Positions 22,775 to 29,416 of a stretch of 32,239 bases of DNA are shown here, piece after piece (positions within the stretch are counted from its first letter, which is position 1; the number at the start of each line of letters is the position of its first letter). This stretch comes from Candidatus Kaiserbacteria bacterium. Lineage in GTDB: Bacteria; Patescibacteriota; Minisyncoccia; Phycocordibacterales; Phycocordibacteraceae. The DNA lies in assembly GCA_023269035.1 (NCBI GenBank), contig JAHFMJ010000006.1:1-32239 (forward strand). The letters are read 5' to 3'. Below the pieces are notes generated by a model. That model saw only the letters and a program-made list of their open reading frames with translations. It did no database searches and was not told where the DNA came from. The translations under genes and the position numbers were made by a program.

Positions 22775-23989
22775 CTAGATACTATTCGAGAGCGAGTAAA
22801 TAGGCGCGATCATTGAGAGCGCAAAGAAACCGACGAATGTGCCGATGACCACCATGAGCAAGGGCTCGATGACGGTGGAGAGGTCTTTGGTCTGACGATC
22901 GACCGACTCTTCATAAAATTCCGCGGTCTCTTTCAACAGGTCCGAGAGGCGGCCGGTCTCTTCCCCCACTGCAATCATCTCCGAGAGGAGCGGCGGGTAG
23001 AGCTCGGGATGCTTGGTGAATGATTCCGAGAGCGTCTGCCCTTTCATCACGGCGCTCTCGGCATCGATCAACACTTTCTGATACAAGTGATTGCCCACGA
23101 CATCGCGGGTAATGGTGATGGCGAGCAGCATATCAACCCCGGAGGAGAGGAGTGAGGAGAGCGTGCGGGCCGTGCGGGCCGAGTGCGTCTCCATGACGAG
23201 ACCCTTGATGATGGGCATGCGCAATATCAGCCAATCGCTCGCGCGCCTACCGGGAGCGGTGCGCGCGAGCGTGATAAGCCCGAACACGACGATGAACATC
23301 CCTGAGATGGCGAGAAGCGTGTGCTGTGTGAGGAACGCGCTGACATCGATAATGAACTGGGTTGTCGGCGGGAGCTTGGTCCCAAGCTCCTTAAACGTCT
23401 GCGTCAGGGTCGGGACCACGAATATGAGCATCAGGATGCTGATGCCGATCATCGCGATGATGACGATGGAGGGGTAGATGAGCGCACCGCGTATCTTCTT
23501 CGTCAGGTTGCTTGCCCGTTCCATCTGCACGGAAACGACGCGTAGGGAGTCAGCGAGTTTGCCCGACTCCTCCCCCGCGCGCACCATGGAAATGAAGAGT
23601 GGAGAAAAAACATCGGTGAACTTCCCAAAGGCTTCCGAGAGCGTACCGCCGCGCTTCACGTCCGCAATGATCGCCCCAAGTACCGACTTCAGGTGTGGGT
23701 TTTTACTCTGCCGCTCCATCACCGAGAGAGCACGGCTTGTCGTGAGCCCTGCTTCGAGCATGGCGGCAAGGTTGCGCGCGAGCACAACTTTGTCATCGAG
23801 TGCGATGTGATTGAAGAGATTCGTTATAAAGGAAAGCGAGAGCACCCGCCCGGCGGTATCTTCCGAGAGCGAAAGGACGCGGTCGCCGCGTGCGCGCACA
23901 TCGCGATAGATGCTGAAGCGGTCAGCCGCCTCGATGACCTCGTTGTAGCTATCCCCCTCTTTCGTCAGCGCAGTGATCTTGTATTTCAT
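22775..23989 (-). CDS. pilC: Type IV pilus inner-membrane platform protein PilC (GspF family)
   Basis: The start is the ATG at 23989 (MKYKITALTKEGDSYNE), one base after the pilB stop; the same frame stays open far upstream inside pilB but that part is nonsense. The 404 residues contain two GspF/T2SSF domains, each with the amphipathic ARNLAAMLEAGL or ARTLSSLLSSGVDM start and the GEESGKL / GEETGRL signature, separated and followed by membrane helices (IVIIAMIGISILMLIFVV; LLMVVIGTFVGFFALSMI). PilC forms the platform that couples the PilB ATPase to pilin polymerisation. Length is normal. It lies between pilB and the minor pilins, in one operon. Confidence 0.95.
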   Translation of the reverse strand: MKYKITALTKEGDSYNEVIEAADRFSIYRDVRARGDRVLSLSEDTAGRVLSLSFITNLFNHIALDDKVVLARNLAAMLEAGLTTSRALSVMERQSKNPHLKSVLGAIIADVKRGGTLSEAFGKFTDVFSPLFISMVRAGEESGKLADSLRVVSVQMERASNLTKKIRGALIYPSIVIIAMIGISILMLIFVVPTLTQTFKELGTKLPPTTQFIIDVSAFLTQHTLLAISGMFIVVFGLITLARTAPGRRASDWLILRMPIIKGLVMETHSARTARTLSSLLSSGVDMLLAITITRDVVGNHLYQKVLIDAESAVMKGQTLSESFTKHPELYPPLLSEMIAVGEETGRLSDLLKETAEFYEESVDRQTKDLSTVIEPLLMVVIGTFVGFFALSMIAPIYSLSNSI

Positions 23990-23990
23990 A

Positions 23991-25727
23991 TTATTCGGAG
24001 ATGACACGAAGGACCTCCTCGATCGTTGTGATGCCGGAGGCAGCCTTGAAGATGCCGTCTTCGAGCATAGTAAGCATACCTTCCTTCTTCGCCTGCGCTT
24101 CGATGGCGTCTGCGGGAGAGCCTTTAACGATGAGGTCGCGTATCGCAGGCGAGACGTGCAGTACTTCGTGGATTCCGATGCGGCTGCCATACCCGTCCGG
24201 CGACTCGCCGCCCTCTTTCGGTTTATAAAAAGGAATGGTCTTGATGGTCGCCTTATCTGGAATCCGCTTTTCTTCTTTGAGTGCCACGATGATGCGCTCA
24301 AGGTCGACAGAATGTTCAAGTTCTTTGATTTCCGATTCAGAGAGGGTGTACTCGATGTGGTCTGCACGGAGCTTACGCACAAGGCGCTGGCCGATAATGA
24401 CCCGGAGTGTCGAGACGAGGAGGAAGGCCTCGGCGCCCATGTCGACGAGGCGTGGAATGGTGGCGGATGCGGAATTGGTGTGGAGCGTCGAGAGCACCAG
24501 GTGGCCGGTAAGAGAGGCGTTGACTGCGAGCGATGCCGTCTCCGTATCGCGAATCTCGCCGACCATGATGATGTCCGGGTCCTGACGCAAGAGCGACCGC
24601 AGACCGTTGGCAAAGGTAAAGCCGATGTCAGGCCGCACCTGGGTCTGATTGACCCGAGCCATCTGATACTCTATCGGATCCTCAACCGTCGAGATGTTTA
24701 CGTCCGGGGTGTTCACGATATCGAGGATGGTGTAGAGCGTCGTGGTCTTTCCCGAGCCGGTCGGACCGGTGACGAGTATCATGCCGGTCGACTGCTTCGT
24801 CGCCTGGTGGATGCTCTCGAGACCCTTGCCATGGAAGCCGAGCGAGTCGAGCGTGAAACCGCCACCGCCCTCGCGCAGGAGGCGCATCACGGTCTTCTCT
24901 CCGTAGTAGGTCGGGAGTATGGAGACGCGGAACGAGACCTTCTCGTTGTCGGCTTCCATCTTGAAACGGCCGTCCTGCGGCAAGCGTTTCTCATCGAGCT
25001 TGAGGCGTGAGAGTACTTTGATGCGTGCGGTAATACCGGGCGCGATGTTCTTCGGGAGTTCCATCGCGTCATGCAAGATGCCGTCGATGCGATAACGGAT
25101 AATGAGTTTCTCTTCCTGCGGTTCGATATGGATGTCGGATGCGTCTTGGATAACCGCGTGCCGTAAGAGCGCGTCCACCACCTTGACGACCGGCACGTCC
25201 TCGGCGAGCTTCTGCAACCCGCGCTCATCCAGCTCTCCGGAGACCTTCATCGACTGCGCCGCGCTCTTGATAATGTCGCCAAATTCGTCTTTCAGTGACT
25301 TTTGATACTGGACGAGCGCGCTCTTCAGCGATGCGGTGTCAGTGAGCCGCGGCAATATCTTGAGGCCGACTTTCTTCTTAATGAAATCGATCGCCTCGAG
25401 GTCGCTCGTATCGAGCATGGCAACTTCGAGCGCATCACTCCCCTTCTTGTACGCAACGATGTTATGGCTCCGTGCAATAGGTTCAGGAATGAGCGCCAGG
25501 ACGGCAAGGTCTATCTTCTCTTTGCCGAGCGAGACGAACGGGATGCCCAGAATATGCGCCTGCATGCGACGCAGGTCGTCTTCGGAGAGACTCCCTTGAG
25601 AAACGAGCATGTCACCAAGCGGCTGGGTCCTCTCCTTGGCGCTTTTTTCCGCCGCCTCGACGTCTTTGCGCGAGACAAGACCTGAGTCTACGACGAACGT
25701 CTTCAGCTGTGCATCAGGAACCTGCAT
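23991..25727 (-). CDS. pilB: Type IV pilus assembly ATPase PilB (GspE family)
   Basis: A 578-residue motor that powers pilus extension. The N-terminal GspE_N domain covers residues 1 to about 150. The core has the DIHIEP segment, Walker A GPTGSGKTTTLY, the Asp box TVEDPIEYQ, Walker B RQDPDIIMVGEIRD and the His box GHLVLSTLHTN. The C-terminal region normally carries a tetracysteine zinc motif after RLVRKL; here that reads RADHIEYTLSES, with no Cys, so the zinc site is absent. The ATG is preceded by TGC-TAAACT ending 9 bases upstream, and nusA diverges on the other strand. It is the first gene of the five-gene pilus operon; no pilT, pilM or major pilin is in this window. Confidence 0.96.
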   Translation of the reverse strand: MQVPDAQLKTFVVDSGLVSRKDVEAAEKSAKERTQPLGDMLVSQGSLSEDDLRRMQAHILGIPFVSLGKEKIDLAVLALIPEPIARSHNIVAYKKGSDALEVAMLDTSDLEAIDFIKKKVGLKILPRLTDTASLKSALVQYQKSLKDEFGDIIKSAAQSMKVSGELDERGLQKLAEDVPVVKVVDALLRHAVIQDASDIHIEPQEEKLIIRYRIDGILHDAMELPKNIAPGITARIKVLSRLKLDEKRLPQDGRFKMEADNEKVSFRVSILPTYYGEKTVMRLLREGGGGFTLDSLGFHGKGLESIHQATKQSTGMILVTGPTGSGKTTTLYTILDIVNTPDVNISTVEDPIEYQMARVNQTQVRPDIGFTFANGLRSLLRQDPDIIMVGEIRDTETASLAVNASLTGHLVLSTLHTNSASATIPRLVDMGAEAFLLVSTLRVIIGQRLVRKLRADHIEYTLSESEIKELEHSVDLERIIVALKEEKRIPDKATIKTIPFYKPKEGGESPDGYGSRIGIHEVLHVSPAIRDLIVKGSPADAIEAQAKKEGMLTMLEDGIFKAASGITTIEEVLRVISE

Positions 25728-25736
25728 TCTGTATAA

Positions 25737-25745
25737 AGTTTAGCA
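25737..25745 (-). promoter_or_regulatory. Extended -10 element of the pilus operon
   Basis: TGC-TAAACT on the minus strand (25745-25737) ends 9 bases before the pilB ATG at 25727, so the predicted leader is about 3 bases. Confidence 0.5.
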
Positions 25746-25761
25746 CCGAAAAAGGCCGCAG

Positions 25762-25790
25762 TTGACACAAATATGCGCCAGGAGTAAACT
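25762..25790 (+). promoter_or_regulatory. Sigma70-type promoter of nusA
   Basis: A perfect TTGACA -35 (25762-25767) is followed after 17 bases by TAAACT (25785-25790). Transcription would begin near 25797, about 73 bases before the nusA ATG. It is the best promoter in the window. Confidence 0.85.
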
Positions 25791-25811
25791 ACCTAGGTCA
25801 GTTTCCCTTAC

Positions 25812-25840
25812 GGGTCCGCGCAACGCGGGCCTCTTTTTTT
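25812..25840 (+). terminator. Intrinsic terminator inside the nusA leader
   Basis: GGGTCCGCG and CGCGGGCCT (25812-25820 with 25824-25832) form a 9-bp stem, including two G-T pairs, around a 3-base loop; CTTTTTTT follows. It lies between the nusA promoter and the nusA start with no gene in between, so it looks like a regulatory attenuator. Confidence 0.75.
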
Positions 25841-25869
25841 GGAAATCCGACACTCACTAACTCAAAAAT

Positions 25870-27177
25870 ATGTTCGACCTAAAAACAATCAACCTTGTCA
25901 TTGACCAGCTCTCTGAAGAGCGCGGCGTCCCGCGCGAGAAGATGGTAGAGGCGATAGAAGGAGCCCTCGCAACCGCCTATAACCGCGAGTATGGCAAGCG
26001 CGGGCAGATAGTACGCGCGCACTTTAATGCAGAGACCGGTGATGTCGATTTCTTCAAGGTGAAGATCGTGGTCTCTCCGGACGAGGTGTACATGGATGAG
26101 CAAGAGAACGAGGATGACGAGCGCCTCCACTACAATGAAGAGAAGCACATCTTCCTGGAAGACGCGAAGCGCATCAAGCGCGATGCGGCCGTCGGTGACG
26201 AGATCACCTTCCCCCTCGAGAAGAAGACTGATTTCGGGCGTATTGCTGCACAAACCGCCAAGCAAGTCATCATGCAGAAGATCCGGGAAGCGGAACGCGC
26301 CTCGGTCGTGGAGGAGTACGGCGGCAAGGAGGGCGACATCGTCCACGGCATCGTCCAGCGCGTCGAGCGCGGGAACCTCTATGTGGACCTCGGCCGTGCA
26401 ACCGGCATCATGCCCTACCACGAGCAAATCCCCGGCGAGCGCTACCGCCCCGGAGAGCGCATCCGTGCCTACCTCTTTTCCGTCGAGGAGGGCATGCGCG
26501 GCGTTTTCCTCCGCCTTTCCCGCTCGCACCCGAAATTCCTGGAAAAGCTTTTCGAGCTCGAAGTACCTGAAATAGCGAGTGGAGCCGTTGTCATCAAGGC
26601 AATCGCGCGTGAGGCGGGCGGCAGAAGCAAGATAGCAGCCGTCGCGACCGACAGCCGCATCGATCCGGTCGGCGCACTCGTCGGCCAGCGCGGTGTGCGC
26701 GTCTCGACCGTCATGTCGGAGCTCGGTGGCGAGCGCATCGATATCATCGAATGGTCGGAAAATCCCGCACAATTCATCGAAGACGCACTCTCTCCTGCAA
26801 ACGTACTCTCTATCACGCTCGATGAAGCACAGCACCGCGCAACCGCTGAGGTCTCCGAAGATCAACAGTCGCTCGCGATAGGCCGCGGGGGCCAGAACGT
26901 CCGTTTGGCGGCAAAGCTTACCGGCTGGAGCATCGACATCCGCCCTGTCGGCGGCCAAGCAGCTGCGGATGAGGCTGAGGCAGCCATCCAAAAGCCCGAA
27001 GAAGGCTTCAATGAGAAAGAAGGCGCTGAAGAAGCAGGACTCGAACAAGAGGAAGGGGCCGTCCAGCCGGCAGATGCGGCTGTCACCAAAGGAGAGCCAG
27101 CGGAAGTAGGAGAAAAAGAAGCTGAAGCGATCGCGGAAGCTCCTGAAGGTGAGTCCGAACTCAAAGAGGAAGAATAA
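25870..27177 (+). CDS. nusA: Transcription termination/antitermination factor NusA
   Basis: A 435-residue NusA that binds RNA polymerase and modulates pausing, termination and antitermination. The N-terminal domain (1 to about 150, MFDLKTINLVIDQLSEERGV) binds polymerase near the RNA exit. An S1 domain follows (GDIVHGIVQRVERGNLYVDLG), then KH1 with GALVGQRGVRVS and KH2 with LAIGRGGQNVRLAAKLTGW. Past about residue 365 an acidic, Glu/Ala-rich, probably disordered tail (about 70 residues) replaces the E. coli AR repeats. It lies downstream of a strong promoter with a terminator in its leader. The stop is 10 bases before the next gene, so the two are likely cotranscribed. Confidence 0.96.
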   Translation: MFDLKTINLVIDQLSEERGVPREKMVEAIEGALATAYNREYGKRGQIVRAHFNAETGDVDFFKVKIVVSPDEVYMDEQENEDDERLHYNEEKHIFLEDAKRIKRDAAVGDEITFPLEKKTDFGRIAAQTAKQVIMQKIREAERASVVEEYGGKEGDIVHGIVQRVERGNLYVDLGRATGIMPYHEQIPGERYRPGERIRAYLFSVEEGMRGVFLRLSRSHPKFLEKLFELEVPEIASGAVVIKAIAREAGGRSKIAAVATDSRIDPVGALVGQRGVRVSTVMSELGGERIDIIEWSENPAQFIEDALSPANVLSITLDEAQHRATAEVSEDQQSLAIGRGGQNVRLAAKLTGWSIDIRPVGGQAAADEAEAAIQKPEEGFNEKEGAEEAGLEQEEGAVQPADAAVTKGEPAEVGEKEAEAIAEAPEGESELKEEE

Positions 27178-27187
27178 ACCAACCCCC

Positions 27188-27616
27188 ATGAATTGGGAAG
27201 AATTCGATACAGAGACCAGGAAACTGGCGGGAATGGTTGACTACCAGCCTGACATCATTGTTGGCATCGCACGCGGCGGTATGGTTCCGGCGGTCATCCT
27301 CTCAAAATCCCTTGGGGTGAAAGACACGTTCACGCTGCTCGTGAAGCGCGCGGGCGAGAGGCGTCATATCGTGAACGATATAACCGCCGACATTTCCGGA
27401 AAGAATATCTTGCTGGTCGAGGATATGATCGAGACGGGGCGCGGACTCCTGCTCGCGAAACAGCACCTGGAGGGAAAAGGTGCTGACGTGAAGACCGCCT
27501 GCCTCTACATCATGCCGATATCTGAAATAAAACCGGACTATTTCTTGACCACGGTGTCCGAGGTTATGAGATTTCCCTGGAGCCATAACCTCGTCGCATC
27601 ACGAGATACGCACTAG
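27188..27616 (+). CDS. Phosphoribosyltransferase (type I, xanthine/hypoxanthine-like)
   Basis: The start at 27188 (MNWEEFDTETRKLAG) gives a 142-residue protein; the frame is open 13 codons further but that overlaps the nusA end. The PRPP-binding motif is LLVEDMIETGRGL (residues about 75-87; V-E-D-x-x-E-T-G), and an earlier loop IVGIARGGMVPA is typical of Gpt/Hpt-like enzymes. It would transfer ribose-5-phosphate from PRPP to a purine base, or serve a related salvage role; the base specificity cannot be decided. It is compact compared with Gpt (about 150-180). The gene is downstream of nusA with no Shine-Dalgarno tract. Confidence 0.85.
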   Translation: MNWEEFDTETRKLAGMVDYQPDIIVGIARGGMVPAVILSKSLGVKDTFTLLVKRAGERRHIVNDITADISGKNILLVEDMIETGRGLLLAKQHLEGKGADVKTACLYIMPISEIKPDYFLTTVSEVMRFPWSHNLVASRDTH

Positions 27617-27636
27617 ACGTATGCGCTTAACCGCTA

Positions 27637-27642
27637 TAGGAT
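27637..27642 (+). promoter_or_regulatory. Leaderless -10 element of the pyrophosphatase gene
   Basis: TAGGAT ends 7 bases before the ATG at 27650. It supports that ATG over an in-frame ATG 9 bases upstream. Confidence 0.5.
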
Positions 27643-27649
27643 GCTGCGT

Positions 27650-28180
27650 ATGAACCTTTGGCATGACATAAGCGCGGGGACTCCGGATGAGATGAATGTC
27701 CTTATTGAGATACCGCATGGATCGTCGAACAAATACGAACTCGACAAAGAGACCGGGCTCATCAAGCTGGATCGGGTCAACTACGGCCCGACTCATTATC
27801 CGACCAATTATGGTTTCATCCCGCAAACGCTCTGGGAAGACGGAGATGCTGTGGATGTTCTGATGCTCTCTACGTATCCGCTCCACCCCGGTGTCTTGGT
27901 GGTAGGACGGCCGGTTGGACTCATGAAGATGACGGACGACGGGGAATCTGATGACAAGATAATTGCCGTGCCTTTAAAAGATCAGCGCTGGGACGACGTG
28001 AAAGACATCACTGATATCAATAAGCAAACCCTTAAAGAAATAAAGCTCTTTTTTGAGACCATCAAGCTCTTGAAGAACAAGCCTATCGCGGTCACCGTGC
28101 ATGGTTTTGAGCCTGTTTCTGAGGCAAAAAAGGCCTTTGACCACAGTAAAAAGTTGTACACGGGAAAGTTCTCAAAATAG
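27650..28180 (+). CDS. ppa: Inorganic pyrophosphatase (family I)
   Basis: A 176-residue soluble pyrophosphatase that hydrolyses PPi and pulls biosynthetic reactions forward. The active-site segments are visible in order: IEIPHGSSNKYE (usually EIPKGSRNKYE), YPTNYGFIPQT, DGDAVDVLML (usually DGDPxDVL; the Mg-binding Asp triad), and DDKIIAVP. The Lys/Arg contact of the first motif is His/Ser here (PHGSSNK), but Lys-Tyr-Glu is intact. Length matches the prokaryotic family I enzyme. It is 33 bases after the phosphoribosyltransferase, with which it could share a PPi-related context (PRPP reactions release PPi). Confidence 0.94.
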   Translation: MNLWHDISAGTPDEMNVLIEIPHGSSNKYELDKETGLIKLDRVNYGPTHYPTNYGFIPQTLWEDGDAVDVLMLSTYPLHPGVLVVGRPVGLMKMTDDGESDDKIIAVPLKDQRWDDVKDITDINKQTLKEIKLFFETIKLLKNKPIAVTVHGFEPVSEAKKAFDHSKKLYTGKFSK

Positions 28181-28181
28181 T

Positions 28182-28224
28182 TAGGGTATACTGGAGGGTA
28201 TTAGTTACCACTTCTTATACCCTA
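28182..28224 (+). promoter_or_regulatory. Promoter/operator region of the secreted protein gene at 28224
   Basis: TATACT (28187-28192) is a good -10 without a visible -35. It overlaps the left arm of a 9-bp inverted repeat TAGGGTATA (28182-28190) / TATACCCTA (28216-28224). A further copy of AGGGTAT lies at 28195-28201. The three half-sites, one overlapping the -10 and one the start codon, resemble a repressor operator. Confidence 0.45.
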
Positions 28225-28967
28225 TGACAAAAACCCTCCCTTTATATATGCTCATCGCTGCTGCGATGGCTTTTTCTTTGTGCTTCGTCGGTGTTGCCCG
28301 CGCTGAGGGGAACATGTATGGCGTTGGCGCAGATGCTTCTGTGTCCGCAGATGCCTCGACCACCCATGACGGGAAGCCCTGGCCTCCGCGCCCACTTCCG
28401 CCTATACGTCCAATTCTCAAAGGCATCGCGAGCAGTACCAAAGAGCATGTCGACGCGATGAAAGATAAAATGGAGGCACGAATGGAGGGGCAGGGCGGCG
28501 CGACGGGGACGATGATGAAAGACAAAGCGATGGAGTTGCGCGAGAAGGGTCGCGAACTCGCTATAGCCCGCATCAAGCTCAACATCAAACGATTCATCCT
28601 TATATTGGATGCTGCTATCAAGCGCGAAGGAAAACTCGTCGAGCGTGTCACCTCGCGCGCCAATAAGCTTGCGGGCCAAGGGGTGGACATAACACAGGTA
28701 CAGGCAGACCTCGCCACAGCGACGGCCGAGATAGAAGCTGCAAAGACAGACCTGGGGAACATCGGTGCGGCCGCAGACGCCACCGTTACCGTAAATGCGT
28801 CGACCACTCCGGCAACGGTCTTCGGACCCATCCGCGACCTCCTGCAGAGCGCCGAAAAGCATATCCGCGCCGCGCACCAGGCGATCCTTAAGGCACTGAA
28901 GGACCTCCGCGCCGCTGTTGATGCCCATGGGGGCGTGGACCCTGACGCGACCTCGACGACACCGTAG
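28224..28967 (+). CDS. Secreted helical hypothetical protein, 247 aa
   Basis: The N-terminus MTKTLPLYMLIAAAMAFSLC with a cleavage-like ARA-EG near residue 27 is a clear signal peptide. The mature part starts with a Ser/Ala/Thr-rich stretch and a Pro-rich segment (PWPPRPLPPIRPI), followed by long charged helices (EHVDAMKDKMEARMEG, MELREKGRELAIARIK and further) and a C-terminal helix. It has no Cys in the mature part. I do not recognise a family; extracytoplasmic all-helical proteins of this kind recur next to small anchored proteins in Parcubacteria-like genomes, which is an impression only. The promoter region has operator-like repeats. The next gene encodes a membrane-anchored small protein and may be its partner. 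Confidence 0.75.
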   Translation: MTKTLPLYMLIAAAMAFSLCFVGVARAEGNMYGVGADASVSADASTTHDGKPWPPRPLPPIRPILKGIASSTKEHVDAMKDKMEARMEGQGGATGTMMKDKAMELREKGRELAIARIKLNIKRFILILDAAIKREGKLVERVTSRANKLAGQGVDITQVQADLATATAEIEAAKTDLGNIGAAADATVTVNASTTPATVFGPIRDLLQSAEKHIRAAHQAILKALKDLRAAVDAHGGVDPDATSTTP

Positions 28968-28982
28968 CCATTAACAAAACCC

Positions 28983-28988
28983 TATACA
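28983..28988 (+). promoter_or_regulatory. Possible leaderless -10 element of the 112-aa membrane protein gene
   Basis: TATACA ends 6 bases before the ATG at 28995. It lacks the final T of the consensus, so it is weaker than the others. Confidence 0.35.
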
Positions 28989-28994
28989 AACACT

Positions 28995-29333
28995 ATGGAT
29001 CAGATGAACCAGAACCCGATGCAACCCCAGCAAATGATGCCTGGTAAGCCGAAGGCGAGCACAGGATCGCTCATTGCCATCGTTATCATCCTCGGCATCA
29101 TCATCGTCGGCGGAATATACTACTTCATGACGAGCGTCCCCGGGCCCACGCCAACCGACAACCAACAAGCCGCCGCAATGGATGATACGCAAGCAGCTGC
29201 CAGCGTCCAGAGCTTGAGCCAGCAAAGCTCGTCGGACGCGCTCTCTGACATCGAGAAAGACGCCAACGCGACCGACCTCACCGGCCTGGACAAAGCATCG
29301 TCCGATATCAATACCGACGTTACAACGCCATAA
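28995..29333 (+). CDS. Small single-helix membrane-anchored hypothetical protein, 112 aa
   Basis: A Met/Gln/Pro-rich cytoplasmic start (MDQMNQNPMQPQQMMPG) leads to one membrane helix (SLIAIVIILGIIIVGGIYYF, about residues 24-43), then a Ser/Ala/Gln/Asp-rich tail that would be extracytoplasmic and is probably disordered or helical. No Cys is present and no known domain is recognised. It follows the secreted protein by 27 bases and is followed by a strong terminator, so these two genes may form one unit. Function unknown. Confidence 0.72.
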   Translation: MDQMNQNPMQPQQMMPGKPKASTGSLIAIVIILGIIIVGGIYYFMTSVPGPTPTDNQQAAAMDDTQAAASVQSLSQQSSSDALSDIEKDANATDLTGLDKASSDINTDVTTP

Positions 29334-29352
29334 TAGTCAAAACCTGTTCTAC

Positions 29353-29390
29353 AAAAACCCGTCCCTCACGCCAAGGACGGGTTTTTGTTT
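29353..29390 (+). terminator. Rho-independent terminator after the 112-aa protein gene
   Basis: AAAAACCCGTCC (29353-29364) and GGACGGGTTTTT (29375-29386) form a 12-bp stem around a 10-base loop, followed by GTTT. A and T runs on both sides would let it work in both directions. Confidence 0.85.
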
Positions 29391-29404
29391 TGACGAACTT
29401 CATG

Positions 29405-29410
29405 TAGTAT
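29405..29410 (+). promoter_or_regulatory. Leaderless -10 element of tig
   Basis: TAGTAT ends 6 bases before the ATG at 29417, directly after the upstream terminator, so this must be the tig promoter or very close to it. A TTGACG 9 bases upstream is too near to be a -35. Confidence 0.65.
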
Positions 29411-29416
29411 TGCAAG

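Noticed and set aside
23990..24613. Upstream extension of the pilC frame by 208 codons
   Set aside because: The extension lies out of frame inside pilB and is Arg/Ser-rich nonsense; PilC starts at 23989, one base after the pilB stop.
23973..25010. A 345-codon plus-strand frame opposite pilB
   Set aside because: Antisense to PilB, whose Walker motifs are unmistakable; the composition is Arg/Asp/His-rich as typical for shadow frames.
25797..25840. Stand-alone small RNA ended by the nusA leader terminator
   Set aside because: At about 45 bases it has no other structure, and its position directly before nusA favours an attenuator. Not excluded by sequence alone.
25879..27189. A 436-codon open frame on the minus strand opposite nusA
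   Set aside because: It mirrors nusA almost exactly; nusA has clear S1 and KH motifs and its own promoter and leader.
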